This document shows positions 1 through 6,378 of a stretch of 9,284 nt of DNA, piece by piece; the first letter of the stretch is position 1; every line of letters starts with the position of its first letter. The position numbers were made by a program, and so were the translations under genes. This stretch comes from Bacillota bacterium (GTDB lineage: Bacteria; Bacillota_I; Bacilli_A; RFN20; CAG-826), in NCBI GenBank assembly GCA_030831415.1, contig JAURLC010000013.1, forward strand, positions 1-9,284, in the 5' to 3' direction. The notes below the pieces were generated by a model. It did not search any database, was not told the DNA's origin, and worked only from the letters and a program-made list of their open reading frames with translations.

Positions 1-977
1 ATGGTGGTTAATCCTTCGCGAATGTCACTACCCTCTAATTTTTGTTTCGATTTGAGTAAGTCATTTTTTTCTGCATAATCATTCATCGCACGCGTGAGTC
101 CTGTTCGAAATCCATTTTCATGCGTTCCACCATCTTTGGTTCTGACATTGTTCACGTAAGAGTAAATGTTTTCGTTATAGTCTTGATGACAATATTGCAA
201 AGCTACTTCAATTTGCATCCCTTGAACGGTATCTTCAAAAGTAATGACATCATGGAGTTGATCCTTATTTTCATTGAGGGATTGGATGTATTCTTTCAAC
301 CCATCTTCATAATAAAATTCGGCTTTTTGATTGTTTCGTTCATCCTGCACAATAAACCGAACGCATTTCATTAAAAATGCTGACTCTTGTAAATGATTGG
401 TGATGGTTTCCCATTTGAATTCAACGGTTGAAAAAATCGTTGCATCCGGTTTAAAACGAATCAACGTTCCCGTTTTTGTCGATTTGCCTAAGGTTTCTAA
501 TGGATGAATGATTTTCCCGCCTTGTTCAAAACGAATATGATGGATAGCACCATCGCGATAAACGGTGACATCCAGATAATCCGACAACGCGTTGGTGACA
601 CTTGCACCAACCCCGTGTAAACCTGCACTTGAGGCATAATTTTTATCGTTAAACTTTCCACCGCTATGTAACGTTGAAAAAATAATTTCAATGGCAGGTC
701 GACCCGTTTGTTTTTGAATCCCAACTGGAATACCTCGTCCTTTATCGGCAACACTTAACGATCCATCCTTGTGAATCGTAATGGTGATGATATCACCATA
801 GCCGGATAACGCTTCATCAATTGCGTTATCAAGAATTTCCCATACTAAATGATGTAACCCAATACTGTTGGTGGAACCGATGTACATCGCGGGTCGTTTG
901 CGTACACCTTCAAGACCTTCAAGTACCGATATACTATCTTCGTTATAGCTTTTAACTTTGTTATTAATTTCTTCCAT
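1..977 (-). CDS. parE: DNA topoisomerase IV subunit B (ParE), C-terminal part beyond the window
   Basis: ATPase subunit of the type IIA topoisomerase that decatenates daughter chromosomes with ParC. The 325 codons seen cover the GHKL ATPase domain and most of the transducer domain. Visible motifs: RKRPAMYIGS (27-35), the N-box with catalytic Glu47 and Mg-binding Asn51, DKGRGIP (78-84), GLHGVGASVTNALS in the ATP lid, and KTGT before FKPD. Further on, NNVRTKDGGTH and the start of LEGSDIREGL are present. I prefer ParE over GyrB because of RFEQGGK, the FKPDATIFS stretch, and the divergent plsY neighbour, a Firmicutes parE arrangement; GyrB is the alternative. The ATG at 977 is the only in-frame start: a TAG stop lies 21 bases upstream with no other start codon between. 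It has no clear Shine-Dalgarno sequence. The gene runs off the left edge without a stop, and parC would be expected next. Confidence 0.88.
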   Translation of the reverse strand, partial: MEEINNKVKSYNEDSISVLEGLEGVRKRPAMYIGSTNSIGLHHLVWEILDNAIDEALSGYGDIITITIHKDGSLSVADKGRGIPVGIQKQTGRPAIEIIFSTLHSGGKFNDKNYASSAGLHGVGASVTNALSDYLDVTVYRDGAIHHIRFEQGGKIIHPLETLGKSTKTGTLIRFKPDATIFSTVEFKWETITNHLQESAFLMKCVRFIVQDERNNQKAEFYYEDGLKEYIQSLNENKDQLHDVITFEDTVQGMQIEVALQYCHQDYNENIYSYVNNVRTKDGGTHENGFRTGLTRAMNDYAEKNDLLKSKQKLEGSDIREGLTT

Positions 978-1002
978 TTTTCGTTTATGATTAACCTAAT
1001 GC

Positions 1003-1011
1003 ATTATAACA
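1003..1011 (-). promoter_or_regulatory. Extended -10 promoter element for parE
   Basis: On the minus strand the bases read TGTTATAAT, a perfect TGn plus TATAAT extended -10. Transcription would start near 996, about 19 bases before the parE ATG. No good TTGACA-like -35 lies 16 to 18 bases upstream; an extended -10 can work without one. Predicted from sequence only. Confidence 0.55.
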
Positions 1012-1016
1012 AATTT

Positions 1017-1023
1017 AGAAAGG
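1017..1023 (+). promoter_or_regulatory. Possible but badly spaced ribosome binding site for plsY
   Basis: AGAAAGG is the only Shine-Dalgarno-like run before plsY, but it ends 21 bases before the ATG, much too far for normal initiation. No other in-frame start codon lies between. The ATG immediately after it (1025) opens only a two-codon frame, Met-Ile-stop. TATGAT at 1024-1029 could instead be a -10, which would give a very short leader. Confidence 0.25.
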
Positions 1024-1044
1024 TATGATTTAATAAATCGTGAT

Positions 1045-1731
1045 ATGAACTACATAATTCCCTTACTTATCTTCTTGCTCAGTTACATCATTGCTTCCTT
1101 TCCAAGTGGTGTGGTGATTGGAAAACTTTTTTTTAACAAAGATGTTCGACAATTTGGTTCTGGAGGAACGGGCATGACCAATGTGTATCGTACCTTTGGT
1201 ATTCAAGCCGCATTAGCCGTCTTTGTCTTGGATTTATCCAAAGGAATTGTTCCAGTTATCCTCGCTTACAACGCAGCGTTTGTGTGGACAAGTGTTGGAA
1301 TAGATTCATCCTTGTTGGGACAAATCAGTGTCTTCTTATCCGGATTAGGGATAACCTTAGGTCATTGTTATCCTGTTTTTGCTCAGTTTCGCGGAGGAAA
1401 AGCAGTCTCTTCGGGTGGATCGTATATGCTGATGACCAATTGGGTCATTGCCCTGACGAGTATTGCGTTTTTTGTCATCATGATTCGTGTAAAAAAAATT
1501 GTCTCCCTTTCTTCTATCCTTGGATATGGATTAGGGGTTATTTTATCCATCATCTTCGCCCTGACCCCAGCTTTACAATCCCTAGGGTATTGGAATGGCA
1601 TGAACGAAGCGGGCTGGGTTTATCCTGCAAGTTTGTTTGTGATCTACCTCATCCTACTTTGGCGACATAAAGAAAATATCCAACGCCTTCTTTCAGGGAA
1701 AGAGTTGGATTTTAAATCGAAGAAAAAATAA
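1045..1731 (+). CDS. plsY: Acyl-phosphate:glycerol-3-phosphate acyltransferase PlsY
   Basis: Membrane enzyme that moves an acyl group from acyl-phosphate (made by PlsX) to sn-glycerol-3-phosphate, giving lysophosphatidate, the first committed step of phospholipid synthesis in most Gram-positives. The 228-residue protein is mostly hydrophobic, with several membrane segments (about 3-25, 53-75, 91-110, 132-148, 152-175, 192-206). Family motifs are in order: SFPSGVVIGK (18-27), a GSG..G.TN glycerophosphate-type loop (38-46), LDLSKG (62-67), GHCYPVFAQFRGGKAVS (106-122) and RHKENIQRLL (207-216). The loop reads GSGGTGMTN where family members usually have Asn after GSG. The tail is lysine-rich. It is the only plus-strand gene here, divergent from parE and convergent with yneF. 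The start is fixed by lack of alternatives, although the ribosome binding site is poor. Confidence 0.93.
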   Translation: MNYIIPLLIFLLSYIIASFPSGVVIGKLFFNKDVRQFGSGGTGMTNVYRTFGIQAALAVFVLDLSKGIVPVILAYNAAFVWTSVGIDSSLLGQISVFLSGLGITLGHCYPVFAQFRGGKAVSSGGSYMLMTNWVIALTSIAFFVIMIRVKKIVSLSSILGYGLGVILSIIFALTPALQSLGYWNGMNEAGWVYPASLFVIYLILLWRHKENIQRLLSGKELDFKSKKK

Positions 1732-1759
1732 AAAAACGTCAACCTTATCGGTTGGCGTT
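1721..1759 (-). terminator. Rho-independent terminator of the minus-strand operon
   Basis: The arms 1735-1744 and 1750-1759 pair over 10 base pairs with one G-T wobble around the loop TTATC. Read on the minus strand the hairpin is followed by a T-rich tract (complement of 1721-1734), so it ends the yneF-side transcript. On the plus strand the 3' flank is CATTTGATT, a weak T-tract, so termination of plsY here is less certain. The yneF stop codon lies in the loop. Confidence 0.8.
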
Positions 1760-1960
1760 CATTTGATTAATGACGGCGCGAACTTGTGCTTCAGAAGGTT
1801 TTCGACCCATTGAAAGAAACATGGCTCGAATCATTTTTTCATTGATGGGAGGATTTTTCTTCAATTCTTTTTGGAAGTACCAACGAGCACCAAAGAATCC
1901 AGCGACCCCACCGCCTACAAGACCAATTGCTAAGTATAAAATTGTTTGCCAAATATCCAT
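1745..1960 (-). CDS. yneF: UPF0154 family small membrane protein (YneF-like)
   Basis: A 71-residue protein of the UPF0154/YneF family, whose biochemical function is unknown. It has one N-terminal membrane segment (about 5-24) with glycines in GLVGGGVAGFFGA, then a basic stretch and the family signature KNPPINEKMIR (35-45), followed by MGRKPSEAQV (51-60) and a C-terminal amphipathic stretch. Topology by family is a membrane anchor with a short cytosolic tail. The start has a strong Shine-Dalgarno, AAGGAG, about 6 bases upstream. It begins 15 bases after the efp stop, so it is probably the last gene of rpmG-efp-yneF. Its last codons form one arm of the terminator hairpin. The family assignment is firm; the role is open. 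Confidence 0.85.
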   Translation of the reverse strand: MDIWQTILYLAIGLVGGGVAGFFGARWYFQKELKKNPPINEKMIRAMFLSMGRKPSEAQVRAVINQMNANR

Positions 1961-1975
1961 ATTTTTCTCCTTTAA

Positions 1976-2530
1976 TTAAGCGCGTCCATCATAACTGCCA
2001 TCATCGGTACGAACGACAACGATTTCACCGACGGAAATAAACAAGGGGACACGAATTTTGAATCCAGTTTCTAAAACAGCTTCCTTCATCGCTTTGTTCA
2101 CCGTATCGCCTTTTACGGCAGGTTCGGTTTCCGTTACTTGAAGGGAAACTTTCGCGGGTAAGTTAATACCTAGTAGTTCATCCTCGTATTGAAGAATTTC
2201 GATTTCTTGTTCTGTTTTTAAAAAATTGAGTTCCCATTCTAATCGTTCGCGACTAATTTCGAGTTGATCAAACGTTTGTTGATCCATGAACACTAAATTG
2301 CCTGCAGATTCATAGAGATACGTCATTTTTCGTTTTTCTAAGACGACTTTTTCAACGTCGGTACCACTTAAAAATGACATTTCAGTGGTTGAACCGGATC
2401 GTAAATTTTTCACTTTGACTTTGACGACCATTTTACGCATGGCAGTCTTGTTTAAGGAAACATCGACTACAGAATAAAGATGGTTGTCGTAAACGAAGTG
2501 ATTGCCTGGACGTAGTTCCGTTGCGTTCAC
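1976..2530 (-). CDS. efp: Translation elongation factor P (NKTAMR-loop type)
   Basis: EF-P binds between the P and E sites and relieves ribosome stalling at consecutive prolines. At 184 residues it has the usual length: KOW-like domain I (about 1-64), OB domain II (65-128) and OB domain III (129-184) with the signature around TETEPAVKGDT (133-143) and a C-terminal DGSYDGRA. Domain I aligns without gaps to the Bacillus form, and the lysine that Bacillus modifies (KPGKG loop) falls on Met31 within NKTAMRK (27-33). I recall the same NKTAMR pattern in Mollicutes EF-P. GTG is the start: it directly follows an in-frame TAA and has TAAGGAG 9 bases upstream. Neighbours rpmG and yneF read the same way. 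Post-translational activation of the usual kind is not possible on Met31. Confidence 0.96.
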   Translation of the reverse strand: MNATELRPGNHFVYDNHLYSVVDVSLNKTAMRKMVVKVKVKNLRSGSTTEMSFLSGTDVEKVVLEKRKMTYLYESAGNLVFMDQQTFDQLEISRERLEWELNFLKTEQEIEILQYEDELLGINLPAKVSLQVTETEPAVKGDTVNKAMKEAVLETGFKIRVPLFISVGEIVVVRTDDGSYDGRA

Positions 2531-2539
2531 TTAAGTCGA

Positions 2540-2546
2540 CTCCTTA
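2540..2546 (-). promoter_or_regulatory. Shine-Dalgarno deciding the GTG start of efp
   Basis: TAAGGAG on the minus strand, 9 bases before the GTG at 2530. Its TAA is the stop codon of rpmG, so translation of the two genes is adjacent. An in-frame TAA directly before GTG rules out a longer protein. Confidence 0.8.
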
Positions 2547-2693
2547 TTTCTTTTCTTTGTGAACCGTTGAAGCATTGCAACGGGCACAGTATTTTTTGAT
2601 TTCCATTTTTTCAGGATGTTCTCGACGGTTCTTACTCGCCAAGTAGTTTTCTTCACCGCAAACGGTGCATTTGAGCATAAAGGTATCGCGCAT
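2544..2693 (-). CDS. rpmG: 50S ribosomal protein L33, zinc-binding form
   Basis: A 49-residue ribosomal protein of the large subunit near the E site. It has two intact CxxC pairs (Cys9/Cys12 in CTVCG and Cys36/Cys39 in CARC), so it is the zinc-binding C+ form, together with the family features ENYLASKNRR (15-24), a KKYC run (33-36) and a terminal TVHKEKK (43-49). I chose the ATG at 2693 because GGAGG (2703-2707) then has a 9-base spacer and the length matches the usual 49 residues. An ATG at 2699 would add two residues but leaves a spacer of only 3 bases. It precedes efp, and its stop lies in the efp ribosome binding site. A candidate promoter lies upstream in the end of nfo. Confidence 0.93.
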   Translation of the reverse strand: MRDTFMLKCTVCGEENYLASKNRREHPEKMEIKKYCARCNASTVHKEKK

Positions 2694-2731
2694 GTTCATC
2701 TTCCTCCATTAACGCTTATCAATCATAGCAT

Positions 2732-2761
2732 ATCATACGGCAACTTATGTAGTTTTTTCAA
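2732..2761 (-). promoter_or_regulatory. Candidate promoter for rpmG-efp-yneF inside the end of nfo
   Basis: On the minus strand TTGAAA (2761-2756) and TATGAT (2737-2732) are separated by 18 bases, each matching five of six consensus positions of the housekeeping sigma factor. The start would be near 2725, giving a leader of about 32 bases with the rpmG Shine-Dalgarno. The -35 lies in the last codons of nfo. No terminator is visible after nfo, so read-through is also likely. Confidence 0.5.
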
Positions 2762-3638
2762 GTTCGTCGCGCCAATGCTCTTTCCATTCGTTGTGTTGTA
2801 ACATGGCAATTTCTTGACGATAAGGAGGCTGATCATTAACCCATGGTGTCTCTAAAATTTTTGGGATTTCACCTAATCGAGGATGGTGAACAAACGTTGA
2901 TAGCGTTTGAAATCCGATTTCGCCATACCCAAGATTCTCATGGCGGTCTTTTCTTGCTCCACGAGGATTTTTGGAATCATTAATGTGGACGACTAATAAT
3001 CGATCAAGCCCGATGATGGAATCAAACGAAGTGAGAATACCATCAACATCGCTGACATCATAGCCCGCATCGGAAATATGACACGTATCCAAACAAACGC
3101 CTAAACGATGAGGATAAGCACAATGATCAATGATATAGCGTATTTCTTCAAAGGTAATGCCTACTTCCGTTCCTTTTCCAGCCATCGTCTCCAGAGCAAT
3201 ACGAACGCTGGTTCCATCTTGGGATAACACTGCATCGAGTCCTTTGACGATCTGATCAAGCGCGGTTTGACTCCCCATGCCAACATGAGCTCCTGGATGG
3301 AGGACGAGCATGGAAAAACCCATCGCGTCGACACGTTTGAGTTCGCGAATTAAAAATTCAATACCGATTGCAAACGTATCCGGTTTAACCGTATTACCAA
3401 GATTAATAATATAAGGGGCATGGACAACGATTTTTTTGGGATCCATGCCTGCTTGACGTAGTAAGGCAACCCCTTCTTCAATGTGCATGGATTCAATCGG
3501 TTTTCGAATCGAATTTTGCGGTGCTCCCGTATAAATCATAAAGGTGGTAGCCCCATAACTGATCGCTGTGTTGACGGCACCCACTAAATAATGGGGAGAC
3601 GACATATCAATATGACATCCTAACCAAAGTTTACTCAT
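2745..3638 (-). CDS. nfo: Endonuclease IV (Nfo), apurinic/apyrimidinic endonuclease
   Basis: Trinuclear zinc enzyme that cuts the phosphodiester bond 5' of abasic sites and removes 3' blocking groups in base excision repair. The 297-residue TIM barrel keeps the expected metal ligands: His73 (VHAPY), His114 (LHPG), Glu150 (ALETMAG), Asp184 and His187 (CLDTCH), His218 (VHINDSK), Asp231 and His233 (DRHENLG) and Glu263 (LETPW). These match the E. coli Nfo set in order and spacing. The start at 3638 is decided by GGAGG at 3647-3651 with an 8-base spacer; an upstream ATG at 3653 would put that site inside the gene. The start overlaps the end of cshB by 8 bases, so translation is probably coupled. 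The same cshB-nfo pair occurs in Bacillus (yqfR-yqfS). Confidence 0.97.
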   Translation of the reverse strand: MSKLWLGCHIDMSSPHYLVGAVNTAISYGATTFMIYTGAPQNSIRKPIESMHIEEGVALLRQAGMDPKKIVVHAPYIINLGNTVKPDTFAIGIEFLIRELKRVDAMGFSMLVLHPGAHVGMGSQTALDQIVKGLDAVLSQDGTSVRIALETMAGKGTEVGITFEEIRYIIDHCAYPHRLGVCLDTCHISDAGYDVSDVDGILTSFDSIIGLDRLLVVHINDSKNPRGARKDRHENLGYGEIGFQTLSTFVHHPRLGEIPKILETPWVNDQPPYRQEIAMLQHNEWKEHWRDELEKTT

Positions 3639-4983
3639 CTTTTTTTCCTCCATATACGCGTTTTTTCACAATCGTATCAATTGCTTTGCGTTTGTATTTT
3701 TGTTTGACTCGTGCAACAGCGCGTTTCACTTTCTTTTTGTACCCAGGTTTGACTTGATGACTCGAATATCGTTGAATCGCTTTTTTAATATCTCGTTTGA
3801 CCTCAGGGTTTTCCTCTCGACGATAGACACGCTCCGACGAGGAGGGTTTTAATCCTTCTGCTTTTAACGCCATTCTCGTAAAAGTTACCCCTTTTTCGGT
3901 TAGCGTTTGAATCGCTCGTTGTTGATCTTTGGTAAAAAAGACATAACTCGTCCCTTTGGATTGATAGCGGCCAGTTCGACCTGCGCGGTGAAAGTAATAG
4001 GCTAAATCTTGTGGTAAATCTAAACTTAAAACATCGGAAATATCAGGAATATCCATTCCACGTGCGGCAATATCAGACGCACATATAAGGCTAAACTCTC
4101 CCGACGCGATTCGCTTTAGCATCATTTTTCGTTCACGGAAAGACATCTCGCCATGAAGCAACGCCGCGTCGATTCCTTGATCAGCTAATCCTTGATGAAA
4201 GGATTTGATAGTTGCTACTTTGGATGCAAAGACAAGCAAACGATAAGGCATGAGGTGACGATAAAGTAACACAAAAGCTTGAAGCATTTCTTGGTGCCGT
4301 GTATCCACTAAAATGTGGGTTACATTAGCATTATTGACCGTTTTTTCATCGGGTTCAAAAATATGGTCTGGTCGAATGTATTGTCGAAGCATGCCTAAGA
4401 GTGGTTTCGATATCGATGCAGAAAAAACGAGTAATTGTTGGGCATTTGTACGTTTAAGTAACCCATCGACTTCGTGAATAAAGGTATTGTCGAGTAACAT
4501 ATCCGCTTCATCAAGGACAATCGTTTTTAGTTGTTGAAATGACGTATTATTCATGGCATTGAGCACACTTGTTAGACGCCCAGGCGTCAAAATCACAACA
4601 TGAGGTTGTTGCTTGAGCTGATGGAGGTCTTCCTCCATGGCTTTCCCACCGGTCAGACGCATCATGCGTACCCATGGGTAGATGGTATCTACTAGAGCTT
4701 TGGCAAAAGCGTACGTTTGGCTGACTAATTCTCGCGTGGGGATGACAATCAATACTTGTAAACCACCTTCGGATTGCAAACGTTCAAACGTTGGGATTAA
4801 AAAAGCATGCGTTTTTCCACTTCCTGTTTCAAAACGTGCAATCAGTGATTCGCCACGTAAAGCCGAAGGGATCACGACTTGTTGTACAGGAGTTGCCACC
4901 TGATAACCTAATGAGGAAAGACCACGAATCGTCGATTCACGAAGCGAAAAACTCGAAAAAGGTAAGGAATTATTAGTTTTCAT
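3631..4983 (-). CDS. cshB: DEAD-box ATP-dependent RNA helicase, CshB type
   Basis: RNA helicase of the DEAD-box family, likely acting on structured RNA in ribosome assembly, RNA turnover or cold adaptation. The 450 residues hold all core motifs: Q-motif (Phe12 and TPVQQ, 31-35), Walker A TGSGKT (53-58), PTREL (82-86), GG (112-113), TPGR (133-136), DEAD (158-161), motif III as SAS (188-190) in place of the common SAT, motif V ASDIAARGMD (302-311) and motif VI HRAGRTGR (332-339). A short lysine/arginine-rich tail (about 395-450) should bind RNA. Assignment to CshB rests on the length and on position between nif3 and nfo, as in Bacillus yqfR. The ATG at 4983 is preferred over a TTG at 5022; it overlaps the nif3 end by 11 bases and has no Shine-Dalgarno, which suggests coupling. 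Confidence 0.93.
   Translation of the reverse strand: MKTNNSLPFSSFSLRESTIRGLSSLGYQVATPVQQVVIPSALRGESLIARFETGSGKTHAFLIPTFERLQSEGGLQVLIVIPTRELVSQTYAFAKALVDTIYPWVRMMRLTGGKAMEEDLHQLKQQPHVVILTPGRLTSVLNAMNNTSFQQLKTIVLDEADMLLDNTFIHEVDGLLKRTNAQQLLVFSASISKPLLGMLRQYIRPDHIFEPDEKTVNNANVTHILVDTRHQEMLQAFVLLYRHLMPYRLLVFASKVATIKSFHQGLADQGIDAALLHGEMSFRERKMMLKRIASGEFSLICASDIAARGMDIPDISDVLSLDLPQDLAYYFHRAGRTGRYQSKGTSYVFFTKDQQRAIQTLTEKGVTFTRMALKAEGLKPSSSERVYRREENPEVKRDIKKAIQRYSSHQVKPGYKKKVKRAVARVKQKYKRKAIDTIVKKRVYGGKKDE
3647..3651 (-). promoter_or_regulatory. Shine-Dalgarno deciding the start of nfo
   Basis: GGAGG on the minus strand, 8 bases before the ATG at 3638 and within the last codons of cshB. Its position favours 3638 over the in-frame ATG at 3653. 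Confidence 0.85.
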
Positions 4984-5752
4984 AAAGTAAAGTGGGTAAA
5001 GCTTGATGGAAGGGCGTTTCAATCACTAACGTTGGATCAAGCTTGAATAAATAAGTTGACATAACAGGTAAAAATATTTCTTCAATTTCGTGAGGTAATT
5101 CCAGGTAATTAAAGCCATCATTGACCACACTTCGGCGAACATGATGAGGGGCATCCCCAGAAATAAACACATCATACCCTTCCGCTTGAGCGATCGAATA
5201 ACTTCGCCATCCCCCTCCCCCAACAAGGGCAACACGTGACACCATCGGCTTGCCACAAGCGATGAGGTAACCATACGGTACGCCTAATGCCGTTCTTGCA
5301 TACGATGCAAATGCATCAATAGGCATCGGATGGGGTAATTGACCACCCCTTGCCATGGGATCGTTGGTTAAAGGTGTGATGTTTAGAAGGTGAAGTTTTT
5401 CTGCTAATGCGTCGTTCATCCCGCCTTTACCTTCATCAAAGTTCGTATGGATGGAATAGACGGCAATATGATGAGCTTGTAACCATTCTACAAATGTTTT
5501 TTTACGTAAATCTTTTTTCAAAAGTGTGGTTTTTGAACCATAAAGAAAGGGATGATGGGTAATGACTAAATCAGGCTTTAATTGAGCAAGCATCGGCTGA
5601 TGTTGATATTCCAAATCGAGCGTAATGACGACTTTCGAAATAGTTTTCGGTAAAGGACCGACCATCAATCCGACATAATCGTGATATTTTTTGGCAAGAT
5701 GCTTTGGAAAATCTTTGCCTAAATGAGATAACAGAGTTTTAGTGTTTAACAT
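4973..5752 (-). CDS. Nif3-like dinuclear metal-center protein, short form (YqfO/YbgI family)
   Basis: Member of the Nif3/YbgI/YqfO family, whose cellular role is unsettled despite the frequent label GTP cyclohydrolase I type 2. The metal residues can be placed: His66-His67 in THHPF, Asp106 in HTNFD, His221 and Glu225 in PHEIEE, matching the E. coli YbgI pattern. A VGGGG run (177-181) and FISGDAPHH (196-204) are also typical. At 259 residues it is the short form: Firmicutes homologues often reach about 370 because of a CutA/PII-like insert in the middle, and none is present here. It overlaps the end of trmK by 14 bases and cshB by 11. No Shine-Dalgarno precedes its ATG, so it likely depends on translation of trmK. 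The neighbouring trmK is a frequent companion of this family. Confidence 0.92.
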   Translation of the reverse strand: MLNTKTLLSHLGKDFPKHLAKKYHDYVGLMVGPLPKTISKVVITLDLEYQHQPMLAQLKPDLVITHHPFLYGSKTTLLKKDLRKKTFVEWLQAHHIAVYSIHTNFDEGKGGMNDALAEKLHLLNITPLTNDPMARGGQLPHPMPIDAFASYARTALGVPYGYLIACGKPMVSRVALVGGGGWRSYSIAQAEGYDVFISGDAPHHVRRSVVNDGFNYLELPHEIEEIFLPVMSTYLFKLDPTLVIETPFHQALPTLLYEN

Positions 5753-6374
5753 ATGCTTGTAACCATTCTAAACGATGCTGTTCCTCTTCAGGTAAGGAAA
5801 CCGTTTGAGATGACGTTGCTAATCGCATGGATTCCTGCTTCATCCACGCTAGAGAACTCGATTCTTTTTTTTCCATTAAGCGTGGTCCTAAATACGCTTG
5901 CACGTTACTTAAAGGTTCATCCCCTTTCACAACAAAGAGGAAGGGATAAAATTGACCCGCGTCGGCGACAATCGTTTCTTTGATTATTTTCCAACCATGG
6001 TTGGATAAATATAAACGCAACTCATCCACATGAGACTGAGGTCCTAACCACAACGTTTCAAGGTGCGAAGGAAAAGGGTCAATGGCAAGCATCGAAAGGA
6101 TGAGTCGTCCTCCCATGCCGGTGATAATGGCAGTATTGACCTCTGTAGGAAGGTTTTGAAGACCATCCGCTTGATACGCTAAAACGCGTTCTCCCTCTAA
6201 TTCGTGGAGCAAATGGGCAAAACTAGGATTAGAATATTCGGTCGCATAAACAGGGGAGGACGTCATCGTCGTAAGTGTTTTGGCCAAATACCCATGATTC
6301 GCACCAATATCAACCACAACCATTGCTGGATCAAACCATGAAAGTAATGGTCTTAAACGAAAGGGTAATCGCAT
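5739..6374 (-). CDS. trmK: tRNA (adenine-22-N1)-methyltransferase TrmK
   Basis: SAM-dependent Rossmann-fold methyltransferase that makes m1A at position 22 of certain tRNAs. The 211-residue protein shows the SAM-binding motif DIGANHGYL (22-30), an acidic turn at ATEYSNP (44-50), ADGL (69-72), the GMGG motif (86-89), GPQSHVDELRLYL (111-123, family pattern QPnxxxxxLRxwL) and GPRLMEKK (163-170), followed by a predicted helical C-terminal region. I placed the start at the ATG at 6374, four bases after the rpoD TGA, because the distance to the DIG motif then fits the family. A GTG at 6398 would add eight residues and overlap rpoD by 20 bases. Neither start has a well-spaced Shine-Dalgarno. The rpoD-trmK-nif3 order is the Bacillus order without the intervening cccA. 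Confidence 0.92.
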   Translation of the reverse strand: MRLPFRLRPLLSWFDPAMVVVDIGANHGYLAKTLTTMTSSPVYATEYSNPSFAHLLHELEGERVLAYQADGLQNLPTEVNTAIITGMGGRLILSMLAIDPFPSHLETLWLGPQSHVDELRLYLSNHGWKIIKETIVADAGQFYPFLFVVKGDEPLSNVQAYLGPRLMEKKESSSLAWMKQESMRLATSSQTVSLPEEEQHRLEWLQAYVKH

Positions 6375-6378
6375 ACGA

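Noticed and set aside
120..374. Plus-strand hydrophobic open frame of 84 codons
   Set aside because: It is antisense to the parE transducer domain, which is clearly coding on the other strand.
1284..1670. Plus-strand open frame of 128 codons within plsY
   Set aside because: Shifted-frame shadow of plsY; composition (many Cys, His, Trp) is unlike a real protein here and no ribosome binding site fits.
3651..3653. ATG start giving nfo five more residues
   Set aside because: It would place the strong GGAGG inside the gene; the next ATG is correctly spaced from it.
5020..5022. TTG start giving a cshB protein 13 residues longer
   Set aside because: The ATG at 4983 overlaps the nif3 stop neatly and puts the Q-motif at the expected distance; the extra residues do not resemble the family.
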